Assembly (NCBI GenBank): GCA_039636785.1
Contig: CP144169.1
Coordinates: 1,426,001-1,490,000, forward strand
Source of the DNA: Micrococcaceae bacterium Sec5.7
GTDB lineage: Bacteria; Actinomycetota; Actinomycetes; Actinomycetales; Micrococcaceae
Reading direction: 5' to 3'
Length of the DNA stretch: 64,000 bases
A program made the position numbers and the translations under genes. Shown here piece after piece: positions 20,516 through 29,285 of the stretch (the first letter of the stretch is position 1; the number at the start of each line of letters is the position of its first letter). The notes below the pieces were generated by a model. It worked only from the letters and a program-made list of their open reading frames with translations, was not told the origin of the DNA and did no database searches.

Positions 20516-21016
20516 CTAGATCTCGTAGTCCAGAGGGACGTGCTGGCCGTAGCCGCCGGAGTGGTACAGGAGCGGCGAGCCGTCGTCTCCCACCTGGCCG
20601 TCCACAACTTCCACCACCACAACGGCGTTGTTCTCGAAGGAGAGCCGCATCTGGATTTTGCCGATAAGCCAGCCTGCCACATCCTTCAAAACAGGAACGT
20701 CATAGGGGCCGAGCTCCCAGTGGTCGCCGCCGAAACGGTCTTGGGTGCGTGCAAACCGGTCGGCAAGCGCCTGGTTTTCCAGGCCGAGCATGTGGAGGCC
20801 TATGTGGGTGGTGTTGGCAACCGCCGGCCACGAACTTGAGCTGCGCGCCATGTTGAACGTAAACCGAGGGGGCCGGGCGGACAGTGATGCAACGGACGTC
20901 GCGGTGAATCCGTAAGGCACACCGTTGTAGTTGACGGTGATGATTGCCACGCCTGCCGCATGGCGACGGAACATTTCCTTGAACGTGCCCTCGAAGGCTG
21001 CGTGATCTGAGGCCAC
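20516..21016 (-). CDS. Flavin reductase family protein (FMN-binding split barrel)
   Basis: A 166-residue flavin reductase-like domain. MFRRHAAGVAIITVNYNGVPYGFTATS near the N-terminus and SLSARPPRFTFNM following it are the family pattern. Members reduce FMN or FAD with NAD(P)H, usually for a partner monooxygenase, but no monooxygenase lies nearby, so the substrate and partner are unknown. GTG start with GGGAG about 10 bases upstream. It stands alone between convergent dnaE and the divergent membrane-protein gene. Confidence 0.8.
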   Translation of the reverse strand: MASDHAAFEGTFKEMFRRHAAGVAIITVNYNGVPYGFTATSVASLSARPPRFTFNMARSSSSWPAVANTTHIGLHMLGLENQALADRFARTQDRFGGDHWELGPYDVPVLKDVAGWLIGKIQMRLSFENNAVVVVEVVDGQVGDDGSPLLYHSGGYGQHVPLDYEI

Positions 21017-21120
21017 TGTGATCGAACTCCCTGCTTAGCCCGGGTATGGTGTGCGTCTTATATGCAACAGTATGGGCCTGACCTGCCGTGACGATATTGA
21101 TTACCCGACACGTCTATTGT

Positions 21121-21147
21121 TTGACCGGCCTGAACATTTGTTAAGGT
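21121..21147 (+). promoter_or_regulatory. Putative promoter of the 21155 membrane-protein gene
   Basis: TTGACC (21121-21126) and TAAGGT (21142-21147) are separated by 15 bases, and the -10 lies 7 bases before the ATG. Transcription would start at or just before the start codon. Confidence 0.35.
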
Positions 21148-21154
21148 TTGTTTC

Positions 21155-21688
21155 ATGACACCGCCAGCAGATCCACTTTCGATTTCCATGGAAGCACGTG
21201 CCCGGGAGACCGCTACAGGGGCCAAAGGCGCGCCCTGGCTCTGGCTGGCCGGCGTCGCCGCCGCAGGCGTTCCCGCAGGGCTGCTGTGGTGGCTGCTTGC
21301 GCCGGGCGGGCTGAATCTCCTGACGCGGGATCCGGCGTTTGGATCAGGCACAAACACCGGGGCGTGGCTGCCCCGGGACCTGACGCTGGCGGCACTGTTC
21401 CTGTTCGCAGGATGTCTGGTGGCTGTCCTCCTCTCCGGAAAAAGCTACTCCCAGTCTAAATTTGTCCTGGGCATCGTGGGTGGCCTGGTTGGGTCAGTTA
21501 TTGCATGGCGTACAGGCGTGCTTGCAGGGCAATGGTGGGGCGGATCCGCTGACACCTCCGTCAACGAAAGCATCGCTTTCTCACTGCGTTCCTTCGCCGT
21601 ACTGACGCTCTGGCCGGCTGCCACCGCAGCTGCCACGTTCATCCTTAGTCTGCTGAGCCAGTTTCAGGGCGCCTCCGGACCCGAGTGA
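21155..21688 (+). CDS. Hypothetical membrane protein, four segments
   Basis: Function not recognised. The 177-residue protein has a hydrophilic N-terminus (about 1-25) and four hydrophobic segments (about 28-49, 72-91, 100-122 and 145-167). A loop between the first two contains GTNTGAWLPRDLT. The topology resembles DUF2567-type actinobacterial membrane proteins, but I cannot confirm that family. It is expressed from its own promoter-like region, ends 44 bases before hisD, and is divergent from the flavin reductase. Confidence 0.65.
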   Translation: MTPPADPLSISMEARARETATGAKGAPWLWLAGVAAAGVPAGLLWWLLAPGGLNLLTRDPAFGSGTNTGAWLPRDLTLAALFLFAGCLVAVLLSGKSYSQSKFVLGIVGGLVGSVIAWRTGVLAGQWWGGSADTSVNESIAFSLRSFAVLTLWPAATAAATFILSLLSQFQGASGPE

Positions 21689-21720
21689 CGTAACACCGCG
21701 GGGGCAATACGAAAGACGCG

Positions 21721-21726
21721 TAAAAT
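21721..21726 (+). promoter_or_regulatory. Candidate -10 element for a leaderless hisD mRNA
   Basis: TAAAAT is followed by six bases and then the hisD GTG at 21733, with no ribosome-binding site. This is a near-consensus -10 at the leaderless distance; the -35 region is not recognisable. Confidence 0.45.
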
Positions 21727-21732
21727 GAACCA

Positions 21733-23109
21733 GTGACTATCTCTCCGGACAGCTCCGCCACCCCGAATCCTTCCGCCGTCAACTTCAGGACCGTTGACCT
21801 GCGGGGCCGCCGTCTGACCCTGGCGGGCCTCCGCGCAGTGGTGCCGCGTGCAGGGCACCAGGCCACGGCAGACGCCGAGCAGAACGTCACGGCCATCATC
21901 GCGGACGTCCGCCAGCGTGGCTTTGCGGCACTGAGCGATCTTGCACGGAGATTCGACGGCGTTGAGCAGACACACCCCAGGGTCCCGGCCGAAGCGCTCA
22001 CAGCGGCGCTGGAAAACCTGGACCCTGCGGTCCGTGCGGCGCTGACGGAATCAATCAACAGGGCCGGCCGTTTCGCCGAGGCCCAGCGGCCCGCCAATAT
22101 CGACGTCGAACTCGGGGACGGCGCCGTGGTGAGCCAGAACTGGGTTCCGGTTGCCCGGGTGGGACTCTACGTCCCCGGTGGACTGGCGCCGTTGGCCTCA
22201 TCTGTCATCATGAACGTGGTGCCGGCACTGGCCGCAGGCGTAAAGTCCATCGCCCTGGCCTCGCCGCCGCAGAAAGACCGCGACGGGCTTCCGGATCCCA
22301 CCATCCTTGCGGCGGCGGCTCTCCTTGGCATCAAAGAGGTCTATGCGATCGGCGGAGCCCAGGCCATCGCCGCCTTCGCCTATGGTATTCCGGCCGGCGA
22401 CGCAGGTCCGTCCCTGGAACCCGTCGATGTTATTACCGGACCAGGCAACATCTTTGTCGCGACTGCGAAAAGGCTGGTCAGGGGCGTGGTGGGTATCGAC
22501 TCCGAGGCTGGCACTACAGAGATCGCCATCCTGGCTGACTCTACTGCCACTCCGGCGTTGGTGGCTGCTGATCTGATCAGCCAGGCTGAACACGATCCGA
22601 AGGCCGGTTCCGTGCTGATCACGGAGTCGGAGTTCCTCGCGGCCGCAGTCCGCGAGGAACTCGAAATCCAGGCCGCATCCACGAAGCACAGCCAGCGCGT
22701 TATTGAGGCACTGTCCGGGCCTCAGTCAGGTGTGGTGCTTGTGGATGATCTGGAGCAGGGCATTGCTGTCTGCGACGCTTACGCTGCTGAACACCTCGAG
22801 ATCATGACGGCGGAAGCACCGTCCGTAGCTGCCCGCATTCGCAACGCGGGAGCTATCTTTGTGGGGGACTACAGCCCGGTGAGCCTGGGGGACTACTGCG
22901 CAGGATCCAACCATGTCCTGCCTACCAGTGGTACGGCGGCGTTTTCGTCCGGTCTGAACGTCACCACGTTCATGCGCGCCATCCAGGTGATCAACTACAG
23001 CAGGTCCGCGCTGGAACACGTCAGCGGCCATATTCTAAGCCTTTCCGGAGCGGAAGACCTCCCGGCGCATGGGGATGCCGTCACCGCGAGGTTCTCCAAG
23101 GGCAATTAA
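21733..23109 (+). CDS. hisD: Histidinol dehydrogenase HisD
   Basis: Zinc-dependent enzyme that oxidises L-histidinol to L-histidine in two NAD+ steps. Seen in the 458 residues: [39 protein letters not shown], the zinc/catalytic [15 protein letters not shown] with the catalytic Glu-His, and [13 protein letters not shown]. The N-terminal 17 residues are extra. It is followed by nrdR rather than hisC, so the rest of the histidine pathway must lie elsewhere. Confidence 0.94.
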   Translation: MTISPDSSATPNPSAVNFRTVDLRGRRLTLAGLRAVVPRAGHQATADAEQNVTAIIADVRQRGFAALSDLARRFDGVEQTHPRVPAEALTAALENLDPAVRAALTESINRAGRFAEAQRPANIDVELGDGAVVSQNWVPVARVGLYVPGGLAPLASSVIMNVVPALAAGVKSIALASPPQKDRDGLPDPTILAAAALLGIKEVYAIGGAQAIAAFAYGIPAGDAGPSLEPVDVITGPGNIFVATAKRLVRGVVGIDSEAGTTEIAILADSTATPALVAADLISQAEHDPKAGSVLITESEFLAAAVREELEIQAASTKHSQRVIEALSGPQSGVVLVDDLEQGIAVCDAYAAEHLEIMTAEAPSVAARIRNAGAIFVGDYSPVSLGDYCAGSNHVLPTSGTAAFSSGLNVTTFMRAIQVINYSRSALEHVSGHILSLSGAEDLPAHGDAVTARFSKGN

Positions 23110-23111
23110 CC

Positions 23112-23155
23112 ACTACATGTGGTAATTACAGGCTTGTTATTCAGCTAAATGTAGT
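23112..23155. promoter_or_regulatory. Inverted half-sites upstream of nrdR
   Basis: In the 145-base hisD-nrdR gap, ACTACAT (23112-23118) is repeated inverted as ATGTAGT (23149-23155). The first copy also sits in ACCAC-TACAT-GTGGT, a 5-bp palindrome. This could be an operator, but it does not match the NrdR-box spacing, so no regulator is assigned. Confidence 0.25.
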
Positions 23156-23254
23156 CGTAAACTGGTCTCGGAAGAAATAACTTTCCGGCACAGGTTCTGA
23201 TTGGCGGTGTTCCGGCGATGCTGAACTGCCGGTCCGGCCAGGGGAAGGAATAGC

Positions 23255-23752
23255 GTGTACTGTCCGTTTTGTCGTAATCCTGACTCCCGCGTTGTGGACA
23301 GCCGTATGGCTGACGACGGCTCCGCCATCCGGCGCCGCCGGCAGTGCCCCGAATGCGGCCGTCGGTTCACCACTGTGGAAACCACCAGCCTGTCTGTGAT
23401 CAAGCGTTCGGGCGTGGGCGAGCCGTTTAGCCGCAGCAAGGTGGTCAATGGCGTCCGCAAGGCTTGCCAGGGCCGCCCTGTCACCGAGGATGACCTGGCC
23501 ATGCTTGCCCAGGAAGTCGAGGAAAACATCCGGGCTGCCGGCGCCGCGGAGATCGACGCCCACGAGGTGGGCCTGGCTATCCTTGGTCCCCTCCAGAAGC
23601 TGGACAAGGTGGCCTACCTCCGCTTCGCCAGCGTTTACCAGGCCTTCGAATCCCTGGAAGATTTTGAGTCCGCCATTTCACTCCTCCGGCACGAGTCGGA
23701 AGTTGAAGCGAAGGGCGTCGACGGCAAGAGCTCTGAGAAGAGCCCGCTCTAA
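23255..23752 (+). CDS. nrdR: Transcriptional repressor NrdR
   Basis: Nucleotide-sensing repressor of ribonucleotide reductase genes. The N-terminal zinc ribbon has CPFC (3-6) and CPEC (31-34) with the basic RRRRQ stretch between. An ATP-cone domain follows (about 46-136: [16 protein letters not shown]). The length of 165 residues is typical with a short charged tail. GTG start with GGAAGGAA about 5 bases upstream. No nrd structural gene lies in the window, so it acts in trans. Confidence 0.94.
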   Translation: MYCPFCRNPDSRVVDSRMADDGSAIRRRRQCPECGRRFTTVETTSLSVIKRSGVGEPFSRSKVVNGVRKACQGRPVTEDDLAMLAQEVEENIRAAGAAEIDAHEVGLAILGPLQKLDKVAYLRFASVYQAFESLEDFESAISLLRHESEVEAKGVDGKSSEKSPL

Positions 23753-23755
23753 GCT

Positions 23756-23795
23756 CCGGTGGTGGCAGCGGAGGGGAAGCCGGGGCCACCACCGG
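23756..23795. terminator. Hairpin between convergent nrdR and SDR genes
   Basis: CCGGTGGTGGC (23756-23766) pairs perfectly with GCCACCACCGG (23785-23795) around an 18-base loop. There is no T-run. It lies directly after the nrdR stop and probably serves as a terminator for one or both genes. Confidence 0.55.
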
Positions 23796-23851
23796 CACCA
23801 CTCCGCGGTTCTGGGGACAGGGCGCCGCATTCACGCCGCGGCGCGGTACGT

Positions 23852-24610
23852 TCAGCGCCCGCCTGAAACAGGCAGGATAGCGCCGGTAATGTAGCCGGCG
23901 TCTTCCGACAGCAGCCACATAACCGCTGCGGCCACCTCCTCCGGCTCTGCGCCGCGTCCCATCGGAATGGTCGGGTTCAACCGCTCCACACGGTCCGGCA
24001 TGCCTGCTGCCGCGTGCAGCCCGGTGTTGGTGCTGCCCGGTGCCACGCAGTTCACCCTGATGCGCTGGTCTGCGACTTCTGCGGCCAGCCCCACCGTCAG
24101 AACGTCGACGGCGCCCTTGGACGCCGCGTAATGGGCCCAGGTGCCGGGAGAGCCGGCTTTGGTGGCCGTCGAGGAAATGTTGACGATGGAACCGCCGCTG
24201 CCACCCTGATCCGTGCCCAGCCGGCGGATTGCCTCCTGGCAGACGAAGATCAGTCCCGAAACGTTGACGTCAATAACCCGCTGGACGGTCGCGGTGGGAA
24301 CATCCGCGAGTTTGCCGATCAGGTTGCCGGTGATACCGGCGTTGTTAATTACGGCCGTTAGCCGGCCGAGGCATCCGGCAGCATCGAAGAGCGACCGGAC
24401 GGCAGCCGGATCGCTGACGTCCGCCTGGACCGCGGTGGCCGTGCCGCCGTCGGAAATGATGCCTTGGACAACGGACGCAGCGCCGTGTGCGTCTGATGAA
24501 AAATTGACGACGACGGCGTAGCCGGCCCGCGCTGCCTTCTCCGCAATGGCAGCGCCGATGCCGCGGCTTGCGCCGGTGACCACCATGACCCCTGGGTCTG
24601 CGTCCTTCAT
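23852..24610 (-). CDS. SDR family oxidoreductase
   Basis: Classical short-chain dehydrogenase of 252 residues. It has the Rossmann TGASRGIG (about 12-19), NNAG near 88, catalytic Ser in NISST near 146, and the YAASKGA Tyr/Lys pair (about 160-166). GYITGAILPVSGGR closes the fold. The substrate cannot be told; the sequence resembles FabG and glucose dehydrogenase-like enzymes. It starts 13 bases after ppgK on the same strand, so it is probably cotranscribed with it. Confidence 0.85.
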   Translation of the reverse strand: MKDADPGVMVVTGASRGIGAAIAEKAARAGYAVVVNFSSDAHGAASVVQGIISDGGTATAVQADVSDPAAVRSLFDAAGCLGRLTAVINNAGITGNLIGKLADVPTATVQRVIDVNVSGLIFVCQEAIRRLGTDQGGSGGSIVNISSTATKAGSPGTWAHYAASKGAVDVLTVGLAAEVADQRIRVNCVAPGSTNTGLHAAAGMPDRVERLNPTIPMGRGAEPEEVAAAVMWLLSEDAGYITGAILPVSGGR

Positions 24611-24623
24611 GGAGCTGCGCCGA

Positions 24624-25427
24624 CTACTTGGCGAGGTTGTGTTTCACGGCGATCTCGATCGCGGCGCCCACAATCCCTGCCTCGTTCTTCAGCTCTGCCG
24701 GCACGATGGGGGTCCGGAGCTTCAGGTTGGGCAGGTACTCGTCGGCGCGCTTGGAGATGCCGCCGCCCACAATAAAGAGCTCGGGCGAGAACAGGAATTC
24801 GACGTGCGAGAAGTAACGCTGCAGCAGGACACTGTATTCATCCCAGCTCAATCCGTCGCGCTCACGCGCCACGGCTGATGCTTTGCTTTCGGCGTCGAAA
24901 CCGTCGATCTCGAGGTGGCCGAGCTCGGCGTTGGGGACCAGCCTGCCGTCGAAGATGAAGGCTGAACCGATCCCGGTGCCCAGCGTGATCACCAGCACCG
25001 TCCCGTCCACGCCGGCGCCTGCACCGTAACGGGCTTCAGCCAGGCCCGCGGCGTCGGCGTCGTTAATAACCTCAACCGGACGGCCGAGGCGCTTGGTGAG
25101 AAGGCCGTCGATGTCCGTGTTGAGCCAGCTTTTGTCAACGTTGGCCGCCGAGAGGACCACACCGTGCTGGATGATTCCCGGGAACGTAACGCCCACGTGG
25201 GAGTCGGCAGCCGGTGCGTCCGGGCGGGAGGTCAGTTCCTCGACAACCTGTGCCACAACGTCGGCCACGGCCTCCGGCGTAGACGGCTGGGGCGTAGGAA
25301 CGCGGAAGCGCTCACCGACCAGCTTGCCCTTCTTCAGGTCGACAATGCCGCCCTTGATCCCGGTGCCGCCGATGTCGATGCCGATCAGCGGGGCGTTCTT
25401 GTGGGTCTTCTCGTCCTTCTTGGCCAA
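24624..25427 (-). CDS. ppgK: Polyphosphate glucokinase PpgK (glucomannokinase-like)
   Basis: ROK-type sugar kinase that phosphorylates glucose using polyphosphate or ATP. IGIDIGGTGIKGGIVD (about 15-30) is the phosphate loop, VEVINDADAAGLAEA holds the catalytic Asp, and ELGHLEI is the sugar-binding motif. From memory the protein closely resembles the characterised inorganic polyphosphate/ATP-glucomannokinase of Arthrobacter sp. strain KM, so mannose may also be a substrate. The length is 267 residues. TTG start; it lies 72 bases after map and 13 before the SDR gene. Confidence 0.92.
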   Translation of the reverse strand: MAKKDEKTHKNAPLIGIDIGGTGIKGGIVDLKKGKLVGERFRVPTPQPSTPEAVADVVAQVVEELTSRPDAPAADSHVGVTFPGIIQHGVVLSAANVDKSWLNTDIDGLLTKRLGRPVEVINDADAAGLAEARYGAGAGVDGTVLVITLGTGIGSAFIFDGRLVPNAELGHLEIDGFDAESKASAVARERDGLSWDEYSVLLQRYFSHVEFLFSPELFIVGGGISKRADEYLPNLKLRTPIVPAELKNEAGIVGAAIEIAVKHNLAK

Positions 25428-25499
25428 TGTGGTTCCGTTCGTGGCAGTGGGTGGGCTGGGGGATGGGCAGCCGGATGGCTGACCGGGTTCCGGCGGGAA

Positions 25500-26378
25500 T
25501 CAGGGCAGCGTCAGGATCTCGGCGCCGGACTCTGTGACCAGGAGTGTGTGTTCGAACTGGGCCGTGCGTTTACGGTCGCGGGTCACCACGGTCCAGTCAT
25601 CGGGCCACATGTCCCAGTCAACGGTGCCAAGGGTGAGCATGGGTTCAACGGTGAAGACCATGCCCGTTTCGATGACTGTGTTATAGGCCGGGGCGGCGTC
25701 GTAGTGCGGGATGATGAGGCCCGTGTGGAAAGCCTCACCGACGCCGTGGCCGGTGAAGTCGCGGACCACGCCGTAGCCGAACCGCTTGGCGTAGGACTGG
25801 ATGGCGCGGCCGATCACATTGATCTCGCGGCCCGGTGCCACAGCCTTGATGGCGCGGTTCAGGGATTCCTGCGTGCGTTCCACCAGCAGGCGGGACTCGT
25901 CGTCGACGTCGCCCGCCAGGAACGTGTAGTTGGTGTCGCCGTGGACACCGCCGATGAATGCCGTGATGTCGATGTTCAGGATGTCACCGTCCCGCACCAC
26001 CGTGGTGTCCGGAATGCCGTGGCAGATGACCTCATTCAGCGATGAGCACAGGGATTTCGGGAAGCCGCGGTAGCCCAGCGTAGACGGGTAGGACTTGTGA
26101 TCGAGGAGAAATTCATGGCCGATCCTGTCCAGCTGGTCAGTAGTGACTCCGGGAACGACGTGCTTGCCTACTTCTACGATCGCCTGGGCGGCGATTCTGC
26201 TGGCGATTCGGATCTTCTCGACGGTCTCAGCGGACTTGACCTCGGAACCGGTGAATTTGGCCGGCCCCGGCTTGCCCACGTACTCGGGGCGGGGGATGGA
26301 CGCGGGAACCGGCAGCTGCGGGCTGACAGTTCCCTGGGTCAGGGTGCCGGTGGGTGCAGTCGAGGCTAGGGAAGGCAT
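25500..26378 (-). CDS. map: Type I methionine aminopeptidase Map
   Basis: Removes initiator methionine from new proteins. Metal ligands of the pita-bread fold are in [16 protein letters not shown] (Asp, Asp), GHGVGEAFH (His), [10 protein letters not shown] (Glu) and the final [10 protein letters not shown] (Glu). CHGIPD holds the substrate-side His. The N-terminus is about 40 residues longer than the E. coli enzyme and Pro-rich, as in the long actinobacterial MetAP form. The ATG at 26378 is chosen because a -10 lies exactly six bases upstream; a longer frame to 26411 exists. Confidence 0.93.
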   Translation of the reverse strand: MPSLASTAPTGTLTQGTVSPQLPVPASIPRPEYVGKPGPAKFTGSEVKSAETVEKIRIASRIAAQAIVEVGKHVVPGVTTDQLDRIGHEFLLDHKSYPSTLGYRGFPKSLCSSLNEVICHGIPDTTVVRDGDILNIDITAFIGGVHGDTNYTFLAGDVDDESRLLVERTQESLNRAIKAVAPGREINVIGRAIQSYAKRFGYGVVRDFTGHGVGEAFHTGLIIPHYDAAPAYNTVIETGMVFTVEPMLTLGTVDWDMWPDDWTVVTRDRKRTAQFEHTLLVTESGAEILTLP

Positions 26379-26384
26379 AGATTG

Positions 26385-26390
26385 ATCATA
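26385..26390 (-). promoter_or_regulatory. Candidate -10 element for a leaderless map mRNA
   Basis: On the minus strand TATGAT is followed by CAATCT and then the map ATG. There is no ribosome site. A weak ACTTGG lies 17 bases further upstream as possible -35. Confidence 0.45.
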
Positions 26391-26502
26391 TAAGGCACCG
26401 TAGAACGCCAAGTAACTGAAAGCCGATCCGGGCCCCGTAACGGTTTAAGTTACGGGGACCACGATTGAGCGGCTTTCCGTCAACCGGAAGCGAGGAGTAG
26501 CG

Positions 26503-26667
26503 ATGACTGAATACTGGTACAACGTGAACACCCACGAGGTGGAAGAGGACGCGCTGTCGGACTGGACCCAGCTGATCGGCCCCTACAAGACCCGGGAAGA
26601 GGCCGAACACGCGCTCGAAAAGGTCAAGTCCCGTAACGAAGCCTGGGACAAGGGCGACGACGAATAA
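26503..26667 (+). CDS. Small SPOR-like protein
   Basis: A 54-residue gene. The product begins MTEYWYNVNTHEVEE and contains LIGPYKTREEAEHALEKV, the pattern of a single SPOR-like repeat (an aromatic strand, then a charged helix). Short proteins of this type are common in Micrococcales, often labelled SPOR domain-containing protein; function is unknown. GAGGAG lies 5 bases before the ATG, strongly supporting translation. It is divergent from map and convergent with panB. Confidence 0.8.
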   Translation: MTEYWYNVNTHEVEEDALSDWTQLIGPYKTREEAEHALEKVKSRNEAWDKGDDE

Positions 26668-26730
26668 CGCGCTGAGCCAATGAATGTGGGGCGGGATCGC
26701 CGTCCAGGGCCGTGAGCATTGATATCCTCG

Positions 26731-26766
26731 CTGACAGGCTCCGCGGCATGATCCGGAGCCGGTCAG
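26731..26766. terminator. Hairpin between the SPOR-like gene and panB
   Basis: CTGAC plus GGCTCCG (26731-26743) pairs with CGGAGCC plus GTCAG (26754-26766), with one A-G mismatch and a 10-base loop. It lies in the 100-base convergent gap and touches the panB stop; likely a shared terminator. Confidence 0.5.
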
Positions 26767-26767
26767 T

Positions 26768-27673
26768 CTAGAAGGTGTGCTCCGGGCCGGGGAACTGCCC
26801 GGAGCGGACGTCGTCCCCGTAGGCTTTTGCCGCGTCGCTGAGTGTGGTCCGGAGATCCGCGTACTGCTTGACGAATTTGGCCATTTTCCCGCCGCGCAGC
26901 CCTGCCATGTCCTGCCAGACCAGCACCTGGCCGGTGGTGACGTTGCCCGCACCGATGCCGATGGTGGGAACAGAAACCGCCGCGTCCACGGCGGCAGCGG
27001 TGTCAGCAGGAACCATTTCCATCAGCACACAGAAGGCTCCGGCGTCTGCCAACGCGACGGCGTCGTCGATCAGGCGTTTTGCATCATCTCCACGGCCTTG
27101 CACCCGGTAACCGCCCAGCGCATGCTCACTCTGCGGGGTGAAGCCAATGTGCGCCATCACCGGAATGCCGGCCTGGACCATGGCCCGGACTGTCTCGGCG
27201 TAGAACGTGCCTCCCTCAATCTTCACGGCGTGGGCCAGGCCCTCCTTAAGGAACCGGACGCCAGTGGCAACAGCCTGCTGCGCGGAAACCTCGTAACTGC
27301 CAAACGGCAGATCCGCCACCACGAGCGCCCGCTTGGCCGAGCGTGCCACGGCGCGGCACAGTGGAAGCAGCTCGTCCACTGTGACCGGTAGGCTCGTTTC
27401 GTTCCCGAACACATTGTTCGACGCCGAGTCACCCACCAGCAGCACCTCGATTCCTGCCTGATCGAAAATCTCCGCCGTGTACTGCTCATACGCGGTGAGC
27501 ATGGCAAAGTGCTCACCGTTCGTCTTGGCCTGCTGCAGGTGGTGCGTGCGGATTCTGGGCACCGGTTTTTTGGCCGAATCCGACGGCGGAGCCGGCGGCT
27601 GTGCCGGCCCGTTGCCGTACGGTGCGGGTACTTCAGCGGACACGCTTGAATCTGAGCTGTTGCTAGAGGCCAT
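26768..27673 (-). CDS. panB: 3-methyl-2-oxobutanoate hydroxymethyltransferase PanB
   Basis: First step of pantothenate synthesis: transfers a hydroxymethyl group from methylene-tetrahydrofolate to alpha-ketoisovalerate. The TIM-barrel motifs are all present: LVGDSASNN (Mg-binding Asp), [29 protein letters not shown] (catalytic Glu) and GIGAGN. The N-terminal 40 residues are a Ser/Pro/Ala-rich extension absent from the E. coli enzyme. Minus-strand TACGCT lies exactly six bases before the ATG, suggesting a leaderless mRNA. It is divergent from glnA2, as panB is near glnA2 in mycobacteria. Confidence 0.94.
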   Translation of the reverse strand: MASSNSSDSSVSAEVPAPYGNGPAQPPAPPSDSAKKPVPRIRTHHLQQAKTNGEHFAMLTAYEQYTAEIFDQAGIEVLLVGDSASNNVFGNETSLPVTVDELLPLCRAVARSAKRALVVADLPFGSYEVSAQQAVATGVRFLKEGLAHAVKIEGGTFYAETVRAMVQAGIPVMAHIGFTPQSEHALGGYRVQGRGDDAKRLIDDAVALADAGAFCVLMEMVPADTAAAVDAAVSVPTIGIGAGNVTTGQVLVWQDMAGLRGGKMAKFVKQYADLRTTLSDAAKAYGDDVRSGQFPGPEHTF

Positions 27674-27679
27674 GGCTAG

Positions 27680-27685
27680 AGCGTA
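27680..27685 (-). promoter_or_regulatory. Candidate -10 element for a leaderless panB mRNA
   Basis: TACGCT on the minus strand ends six bases before the panB ATG, with no ribosome site. The -35 is not recognisable. Confidence 0.3.
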
Positions 27686-27800
27686 ATGCGATACCGGACG
27701 TCCTAGCTACCGGCCCGGCCAGCATGCCGGTGATTCTCGTCATATATCCGGGTGATCCGGTGCGGAGTTACCGCTGAGGGAGCACCCGTACCACCGCCCT

Positions 27801-27820
27801 TGTGTTAACGCTGTGTTACG
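27801..27820 (+). promoter_or_regulatory. 11-bp spaced direct repeat upstream of glnA2 (possible GlnR-type site)
   Basis: The panB-glnA2 gap (27674-27935) contains TGTGTTA at 27801 and again at 27812. This gives GTTAA-n6-GTTAC with an 11-base period. Actinobacterial GlnR sites are pairs of 5-mers with the same period, but the second half usually reads GAAAC, so the match is partial. Position before a glutamine synthetase gene is suggestive. Confidence 0.3.
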
Positions 27821-27935
27821 AGGGGCATCGGCTCCCGCATTAGACGGGAATGCTTAGTAAAGTGATTCGAGAACTGCTGCCGGCTTCGTCTCCAACGGAC
27901 CCGGGGCATGGAAGTTGACCGGAGAAGAGGCCATC

Positions 27936-29276
27936 ATGGACCGCCAGCAAGAGTTTGTCCTGCGCACGATCGAAGAGCGTGACGTGCGGTTTGTGCGTTT
28001 GTGGTTCACCGACGTCGTGGGTTCGCTCAAGTCGGTTGCGCTTGCGCCGGCCGAAGTCGAAGGCGCCTTTGAAGAGGGCCTGGGCTTTGACGGCTCCGCC
28101 ATCGAGGGCCTGGCGCGGGTGTTTGAATCCGACATGCTGGCACAGCCGGATCCTTCCACGTTCCAGATTCTGCCCTGGCGCGGCGAGACCGAACAGACGT
28201 CGCGGATGTTCTGCGACATCCTGACGCCCGACGGCGAACCCTCCGCTGCGGATCCCCGCAACGTCCTCAAGCGCACGCTAGCCAAGGCAGCGGACATGGG
28301 GTTCACGTGCTACACGCACCCGGAGATCGAGTTCTACCTGCTCAAGTCCCAGGAGCCCGGCCCGGACGGTTCACCGGTACCCGTAGATGAGGGAGGCTAC
28401 TTCGACCACGTTCCGGGCGGCGTGGCCCAGGACTTCCGCCGTACGGCTGTGACCATGCTGGAATCGGTGGGGATTTCCGTTGAATTCAGCCACCACGAAG
28501 CCGGCCCGGGCCAGAATGAGATTGACCTCCGCTACGCAGACGCCCTGCAGACGGCGGACAACATCATGACGTTCCGGACCGTCATCAAGGAAGTGGCGCT
28601 CCAGCAGGACACCTACGCCACCTTTATGCCCAAGCCGTTCACCGCGCACCCGGGTTCCGGCATGCACACCCATTTTTCCCTCTTCGAAGGGGACACCAAC
28701 GCCTTCTACGAGGCCGGTGCCGAATTCCAGCTCTCCGAGACTGCCCGCCAGTTCATTGCCGGCATCCTGAAGCATGCCCCTGAATTCACGGCTGTGACCA
28801 ACCAGTTCGTGAACTCCTACAAACGCCTCTGGGGTGGCGGCGAAGCTCCCAGCTACCTGAGCTGGGGCCACAACAACCGCTCCGCCCTGGTCCGGGTTCC
28901 GCTTTACAAGCCCGGCAAGGGCCAGTCCGCACGGGTCGAATACCGCGGCATTGACTCCGCCGCCAATCCCTACCTTGCCTACGCTGTTCTCCTGGGTGCC
29001 GGTCTGAAGGGAATCGAGGAGGGTTACCAGTTGCCTGCCGCGGCTGAGGATGATATCTGGTCACTGAGCTCGGCCGAGCGTCGTGCCATGGGCCATGACC
29101 CGCTTCCGGCAAGCCTGCACGATGCCATCAGGACAATGGAGGACTCCGAGTTGATGCCGCAGATCCTGGGCGAACAGGTCTTCGAGCACTTCCTGCGCAA
29201 CAAGCGCGCTGAATGGCAGGACTACCGTCTGCAGGTCACCCCGTACGAGCTGCAGCGCAACCTCGGCATCCTTTAG
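27936..29276 (+). CDS. glnA2: Glutamine synthetase GlnA2
   Basis: Type I glutamine synthetase paralogue of 446 residues, shorter than GlnA1. Beta-grasp N-terminus (VRFVRLWFTDVVG), catalytic GFDGSAIEG, metal ligands in HPEIEFYLL and FSHHEAGPGQNEID, KPF-HPGSGMHTHFSLF and NKRAEWQDY near the end. Where GlnA1 has the adenylylated Tyr this protein has Trp375 (DDIWSL), so GlnE probably cannot modify it. The ATG at 27936 has GGAGAAGAGG upstream, better than the TTG at 27915. It is followed 9 bases later by glnE, the mycobacterial glnA2-glnE arrangement. Confidence 0.93.
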   Translation: MDRQQEFVLRTIEERDVRFVRLWFTDVVGSLKSVALAPAEVEGAFEEGLGFDGSAIEGLARVFESDMLAQPDPSTFQILPWRGETEQTSRMFCDILTPDGEPSAADPRNVLKRTLAKAADMGFTCYTHPEIEFYLLKSQEPGPDGSPVPVDEGGYFDHVPGGVAQDFRRTAVTMLESVGISVEFSHHEAGPGQNEIDLRYADALQTADNIMTFRTVIKEVALQQDTYATFMPKPFTAHPGSGMHTHFSLFEGDTNAFYEAGAEFQLSETARQFIAGILKHAPEFTAVTNQFVNSYKRLWGGGEAPSYLSWGHNNRSALVRVPLYKPGKGQSARVEYRGIDSAANPYLAYAVLLGAGLKGIEEGYQLPAAAEDDIWSLSSAERRAMGHDPLPASLHDAIRTMEDSELMPQILGEQVFEHFLRNKRAEWQDYRLQVTPYELQRNLGIL

Positions 29277-29285
29277 GCGTCCGGG

